DNA of 39,423 nucleotides. Origin: Pseudomonadales bacterium (GTDB lineage: Bacteria; Pseudomonadota; Gammaproteobacteria; Pseudomonadales; Pseudohongiellaceae). The notes below the pieces were generated by a model. It made no database searches and was not told the DNA's origin. It worked only from the letters and a program-made list of their open reading frames with translations. Of this stretch, positions 36,487 through 39,423 are shown in pieces. Location: NCBI GenBank assembly GCA_022825945.1, contig JAJDVS010000112.1:1-39423 (forward strand), in the 5' to 3' direction. The translations under genes were made by a program, and so were the position numbers. How positions within the stretch are numbered: the first letter of the stretch is position 1; each line of letters begins with the position of its first letter.

Positions 36487-36765
36487 ATGAGCCCACAATT
36501 GGGTAACGAGGAACGGGAAATTCTGGAGAAGTTCGAGCGAGGCGAGTTGCGTCGCGCCGCCGATGCCCCGAAGTAAATAAAATCTGCCCAAATCGCGGCC
36601 CGCAATACGTTCAACAAATCTCGAAAGGTAAATCTCCGGGTTACCGAACGTGACTTCAATCTCGCGCATGCGAGAGCCCGGGAAGAAGGCATTCCATAAC
36701 AGACGCTGCTATCGAGCGTTATCCACAAATATCTGACCGGCAGGTTGGCCGAGCGCGGCGACTGA
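36487..36765 (+). pseudogene. CopG/BrnA-like antitoxin with two in-frame TAA codons
   Basis: One frame of 93 codons reads MSPQLGNEEREILEKFERGE, LRRAADAPK, stop, IKSAQIAARNTFNKSRKVNL, RVTERDFNLAHARAREEGIP, stop, QTLLSSVIHKYLTGRLAERG, stop. The family (short N-terminal E.GE motif, then R-x-NLR(V/I)..D...  (A/R)...G(I/L)PYQTL(L/I)SS..HKY..G.L) covers the full length. The two internal stops replace what should be Glu (GAA to TAA) and Tyr (TAC/TAT to TAA). GGGGAGG lies 5 nt before the ATG. The protein ends after 31-34 residues without its DNA-binding part. The partner toxin, expected upstream, is not seen. Confidence 0.75.
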
Positions 36766-36974
36766 ACGATTTCATCCGGCGGAGTGTCAGTCGCACTCCT
36801 CCCTGTTCCGCTTCCCGCCCGGATGTGGGGCCATTCCGTATGGATGCTCTGTGGTGTGTGTTGTAAATTTTCGTGAAATGTTATAACGTTGCCCGCCAAA
36901 ATCGGAATTCCAGACAGGCGATGACGAAGCCACCGACCCCACTTCGCCCCTCCGCCCCGCAGGGGGTCGCCGGC

Positions 36975-37109
36975 ATGAGGAGGCGGCGCACAACTTCTAT
37001 CCGGCTGCTGTCGCTTGGCGTCGGGCACCGGCTGCTCGGCGCGGCCCTGATCGTTGCCGCGCTCTGGAGCGCATTCTTCTTGACGACCTCCACGCCGGGA
37101 TGGTTATGA
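36975..37109 (+). CDS. Small single-pass membrane protein ahead of the zinc ABC gene
   Basis: 44 residues from ATG 36975, with AGGGGG 8 nt upstream. A basic N-terminus (MRRRRTTSIRLLSLGVGHR) is followed by one hydrophobic helix (LLGAALIVAALWSAFFLTT). The stop overlaps the AztA-like start (ATGA), which indicates translational coupling. The open frame extends to 36873 but lacks support. I do not recognise the family; position suggests a subunit or regulator of the metal transporter, which is inference. Confidence 0.55.
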   Translation: MRRRRTTSIRLLSLGVGHRLLGAALIVAALWSAFFLTTSTPGWL

Positions 37110-37849
37110 CCTACGCCCTCAAGTTTCAGGATCTGACTCTCGGCTATGACCGGCATCCGGCCGTACATCGCCTGGACGGCGAGATCGCCGAGGGCAGCCT
37201 GACGGCCATCGTCGGACCCAACGGGGCCGGCAAGTCCACGGTGTTGAAGGGAGTGACCGGTACACTCCGTCCGCTCGAGGGGCGGATCGCCTTCGGCGGG
37301 CTCGCGCGGAGCGATATCGCCTACCTGCCGCAGCAATCGGATATCGACCGAACTTTCCCGATCACCGTTGCCGACCTCGTAAGCACGGGGCTCTGGCGGG
37401 AAGTCGGCGGCTTTGCGGGATTGCGGGCGATTCACCGGGCGCACGTCGCCGAGGCAATCTCCGCGGTCGGCCTCGAAGGGTTCGAGAAGCGGCCGATCGG
37501 ATCGCTGTCGGGCGGACAGATACAGCGTGCGCTCTTCGCGCGGCTGCTGCTGCAAGACGCACGGCTCGTCCTGCTGGATGAGCCCTTCACCGCGATTGAC
37601 GCGAGAACCATGGCGGACCTGATCGGCGTGATTCGGCGCTGGCACGGCGAAGGCCGCACGGTGCTCGCCGTGATGCACGATTACGACACGGTGCGGGCCC
37701 ACTTCCCCCGCACGCTGATGCTGGCCCGGGAACTCGTCGCCCACGGACCCACGTCCCAGGTGCTGACCGCCGAGAACCAGTTTCGCGCGCGCCAGATGTG
37801 CGAGGCCTGCGCCGGCCCTCCGCACAGTTGCGGGCGGAGTGCGGCGTGA
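37106..37849 (+). CDS. Metal ABC transporter ATP-binding protein (AztA/ZnuC-like)
   Basis: 247 residues from ATG 37106, which overlaps the previous stop by 4 bp (ATG 37100 is possible). It is a single ABC ATPase energising uptake of Zn2+ or Mn2+ through an inner-membrane permease. Motifs: Walker A GPNGAGKST (about 37-45), Q-loop IAYLPQQSDIDRTFPITV, signature LSGGQIQRALFARLLL, Walker B LVLLDEPFTAID, H-loop VMHDYDTV. The PQ.S.IDR.FPI block and the Cys-rich C-terminus (CEACAGPPHSC) are typical of zinc/manganese systems and of AztA in particular. The permease gene that follows is truncated and no binding protein is present, so the transporter is probably inactive here. Confidence 0.85.
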   Translation: MTYALKFQDLTLGYDRHPAVHRLDGEIAEGSLTAIVGPNGAGKSTVLKGVTGTLRPLEGRIAFGGLARSDIAYLPQQSDIDRTFPITVADLVSTGLWREVGGFAGLRAIHRAHVAEAISAVGLEGFEKRPIGSLSGGQIQRALFARLLLQDARLVLLDEPFTAIDARTMADLIGVIRRWHGEGRTVLAVMHDYDTVRAHFPRTLMLARELVAHGPTSQVLTAENQFRARQMCEACAGPPHSCGRSAA

Positions 37850-37965
37850 TGTGGGAGATTCTCGCCCAGCCCTTTGTTGATTTCGATTTCATGCAACGTG
37901 CCCTCGTGGGCTGCGTGGCGATTTCGATGAGTTGCTGGCAAAATGCCTTAATGGTGCGTATATGA
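37849..37965 (+). pseudogene. Truncated metal ABC permease (AztB/ZnuB-like N-terminus)
   Basis: ATG overlaps the AztA-like stop (TGATG). The codons MWEILAQPFVDFDFMQRALVG and CVAIS match the N-terminus of zinc/manganese permeases. From about 37928 the homology ends and the frame runs to a stop at 37963. A functional permease needs about 270-290 residues. Confidence 0.65.
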
Positions 37966-38383
37966 TGACCTACCCGCCGATGAGTTCCAGCAATGTTGCA
38001 GGAGAATGCAAGTACTACGCTGACTTGGTTTTGGCGGGTCCGAGCCTTGATAGTGACTCCAATGCAGATTTCAATTTCCGCGAGCGTCTTGAGTTCTTCG
38101 CACAAAAACTGGCGGACGCTCTCGGATTGTCAGAACGTGGGCGCACATGAAGTGTATTATTCGATCAACCACCAAGTCTTGCTTTACCGGACATGATTTA
38201 TATTTCCTTTTCTCCATATCCAAGGTGTTGTCCAACCATTTCAACATCCATCGTGAATCCCTGATGATTTTGTTACTTTGCTTTTCTGACATCCTAGCCC
38301 GAATATTGCATGATCAGGTGGGCGGGGTGCCCTGTATTTCGATATAATTCAGTTACTTAAGCCGATATCGAAGGACTGCGCCC
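37966..38383. other. Region between truncated permease and IS1380 start
   Basis: No gene recognised. A plus-strand frame covering 37932-38150 (ending FRERLEFFAQKLADALGLSE) and a minus-strand frame at 38071-38292 are open but match nothing I know. The last 50-60 bases (CCCTGTATTTCGATATAATTC onward) are probably the IS1380 left end leading into its transposase. Confidence 0.4.
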
Positions 38384-38548
38384 ATGACAGATTGTAATCC
38401 GCATTCCATCGCTTTTCCACACTGCAAAGGCCGCCTCGTGGAGGCCTCTTTTTCCGGGGGCGCGATCACCTCCGACGGCGGCGCGGTGCTGCTGCGCCAG
38501 GCCGACCGGATGCTGGGATTGACCGACCGGCCAGGGGCGCGGCGATAG
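38384..38548 (+). mobile_element. IS1380-family transposase, N-terminal fragment
   Basis: ATG 38384 opens MTDCNPHSIAFPHCKGRLVE, then ASFSGGAITSDGGAVLLRQA and DRMLGLTDRPG, the standard IS1380 opening (F..  G..lTSDGGa.LLr..D). A TAG at 38546 ends the frame immediately after the GARR codons. The following DNA is unrelated, so about 85-90% of the gene is gone. It is not the same element as the relic at 8194-8663. Confidence 0.8.
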
Positions 38549-38637
38549 CGAATTCCTACGGCGCAGGCTCCTAGGTTTCCTGCTACTTTCTCAAAATGTA
38601 TCTTTCCAACCTTACGAAACTTGTCGATCCAGACGAT

Positions 38638-38919
38638 TTATTCTTGTATTGGCCATTGCCTTGACGCGTGAAGCACTCGAAGAATACAGATCGAATACTC
38701 TGTGATTTCGTATATCAGGACATAATTTTCGAGCACTACAAGCTCACGTGTACCGTCAACTCGACCTCGACGACCCAACATTGGATGATCGGCAAGCCTC
38801 ATGGCCTTCTCTGAGAACAGTTCGTCAAGTGCCAGAGCCGCTGCAGAATTATCCAGTTCGATATAGTCGAAAATGCCAGCCCGGTCAGCTAGCGCTTCCG
38901 CTGCCCATAGCAGTTTCAC
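38638..38919 (-). CDS. ParE/RelE-superfamily toxin
   Basis: 93 residues. MKLLWAAEALADRAGIFDYI matches the ParE opening (W...A..DL..I..YI). The middle, LADHPMLGRRGRVDGTRELV and VLENYVLIYEI, is the conserved P..GR.GR..GTREL....Y...Y strand pair, and ILRVLHASRQWP is the typical C-terminal HA.R.WP. All signature residues are present. ParE toxins poison gyrase; RelE relatives cleave mRNA, and sequence favours the ParE/YafQ-like Txe group with HxRRQWP-type ends. The start overlaps the antitoxin stop by 4 bp, the usual antitoxin-first order. Both genes look intact. Confidence 0.9.
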   Translation of the reverse strand: MKLLWAAEALADRAGIFDYIELDNSAAALALDELFSEKAMRLADHPMLGRRGRVDGTRELVVLENYVLIYEITEYSICILRVLHASRQWPIQE

Positions 38920-39203
38920 GCAGATTCATTCAGTTTACGACGCAGTGTGTCCCTGCGTTTGGCGAATATGGATTCTACTTCTTCGTTTGGGATTACGTTG
39001 CCTTCTCTCGCGGACTTCAATCCCGCCGCTACTTGTTCCCGAAACCAGGCGTCATAGTCTTCCGCCTCCCTTTCGCGGCGCACGATTTCCCTCATGTAGT
39101 CGCGCAGCAATTGCGCGCCGCTGCGGTCCATGGATTTCGCCGCCAGAGCGAACTCGGCTTTCAGTTCCTCGTCGACCCGAAAAGTGAAAGTGGCGTGACT
39201 CAT
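38916..39203 (-). CDS. Ribbon-helix-helix antitoxin (RelB/DinJ-like)
   Basis: 95 residues. TFTFRVDEELKAEFALAAKS and SGAQLLRDYMREIVR form the ribbon-helix-helix DNA-binding N-terminus. The C-terminal half (DAWFREQVAAGLKSAREGN, EEVESIFAKRRDTLRRKL) is the helical toxin-wrapping segment with the (V/I)...EV...F..RR..L..K pattern. It probably represses its own operon. Upstream, TACATTGCACTTAACAGCTA contains no clear promoter that I can defend. The overlapping toxin gene follows. Confidence 0.88.
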   Translation of the reverse strand: MSHATFTFRVDEELKAEFALAAKSMDRSGAQLLRDYMREIVRREREAEDYDAWFREQVAAGLKSAREGNVIPNEEVESIFAKRRDTLRRKLNESA

Positions 39204-39362
39204 GTAATTGCTTGATATTTAGCTGTTAAGTGCAATGTAGCACAAAACTGCTTCTGGTCAAGGAAGGCGGCGCGTTTCCTTGCCCGAATTGCGCCGCCAG
39301 CGGGCGCGTCATATTATCGGCGCGAACGGCGGCCGGGCCGTCTTCTGCTGAAGGAACGAAAA

Positions 39363-39423
39363 ATGATCATTTACGGTGTCGCCCTGCTTTCCGCCTGCCT
39401 CGTGGCGGGCATGCTGATCGGCG
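39363..39423 (+). CDS. madL: Malonate transporter subunit MadL, 5' end only
   Basis: The first 20 codons (MIIYGVALLSACLVAGMLIG) run off the window edge. This opening is almost identical to MadL, a small membrane subunit of the MadLM malonate uptake system. GAAGGAACGAAAA just upstream contains a good ribosome site. Only the N-terminus can be judged. Confidence 0.75.
   Translation, partial: MIIYGVALLSACLVAGMLIG

Noticed and set aside
36231-37028. Minus-strand frame ending in AGAGFEPATFGL
   Set aside because: This ending is the well-known mistranslation of the antisense strand of a tRNA-Met gene, and the frame crosses the terminator and several unrelated genes.

Overview
The window comes from a high-GC gammaproteobacterium. 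The clearest evidence is the block carA-carB-greA-rlmE-ftsH-folP-glmM-tpiA-secG-tRNA-Leu(GAG) at 18316-29973. This order, with tpiA between glmM and secG and a leucine tRNA after secG, is the one known from Pseudomonas-like Gammaproteobacteria. The genome looks burdened by repeats and decayed mobile DNA, as in environmental or host-associated lineages. No species can be named from the sequence.

Layout. (1) 1-1430: a mosaic of truncated genes (xylA 3' part, two pieces of lysA, two pieces of a glycosyltransferase) joined end to end. (2) 1458-7864: ordinary chromosomal genes: AlkA-type glycosylase, SCP2-like thiolase, SDR reductase, cytochrome c lipoprotein, ModF-like twin ABC ATPase, CBS-pair protein and a lipoprotein. 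(3) 7767-17949: a roughly 10-kb defence island, visibly AT-richer, bracketed by two 173-bp direct repeats and by relics of IS1380-family and IS5-family elements. It holds a co-directional set of DNA methyltransferase, PD-(D/E)XK nuclease, 815-aa Mrr-like nuclease with a long helical C-terminus, and a 229-231-aa unknown. A convergent HNH-like gene plus dGTPase pair follows. (4) 18157-29973: the housekeeping cluster. (5) 30100-36044: a second accessory segment between tRNA-Leu and an initiator tRNA-Met. It holds a DUF4268 nuclease-like protein, an unknown, the tail of a subtilase-like gene, an ISAs1 relic, an HNH endonuclease, a broken AAA ATPase and a frameshifted DUF899 gene. (6) 36198-39423: tRNA-fMet, a CopG-like antitoxin pseudogene with two in-frame TAA codons, an AztA-like zinc/manganese ABC ATPase with a truncated permease, the 5' end of an IS1380 transposase, an intact ParE-like toxin-antitoxin pair, and the first codons of madL.

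How the parts may work together. The housekeeping block is nearly gapless, with overlapping reading frames between carA/carB and greA/rlmE. Convincing sigma70-type promoters stand in front of carA, tpiA and the initiator tRNA. In the defence island the methyltransferase and nuclease overlap by 4 bp, and the next two genes follow at 53 and 21 bp, so the four are probably one transcript: modification plus cleavage, a second nuclease fused to a possible sensor, and an unknown partner. The dGTPase next to them could add nucleotide-depletion immunity. That the whole island acts as one system is my inference. The 173-bp direct repeats suggest it can be, or once was, gained or lost as a unit.

Three short interspersed repeat families recur: a TCATTCTGCG/CGCAGAATGA palindrome, a hairpin resembling IS5 termini that carries gene stop codons, and a twin-hairpin repeat.
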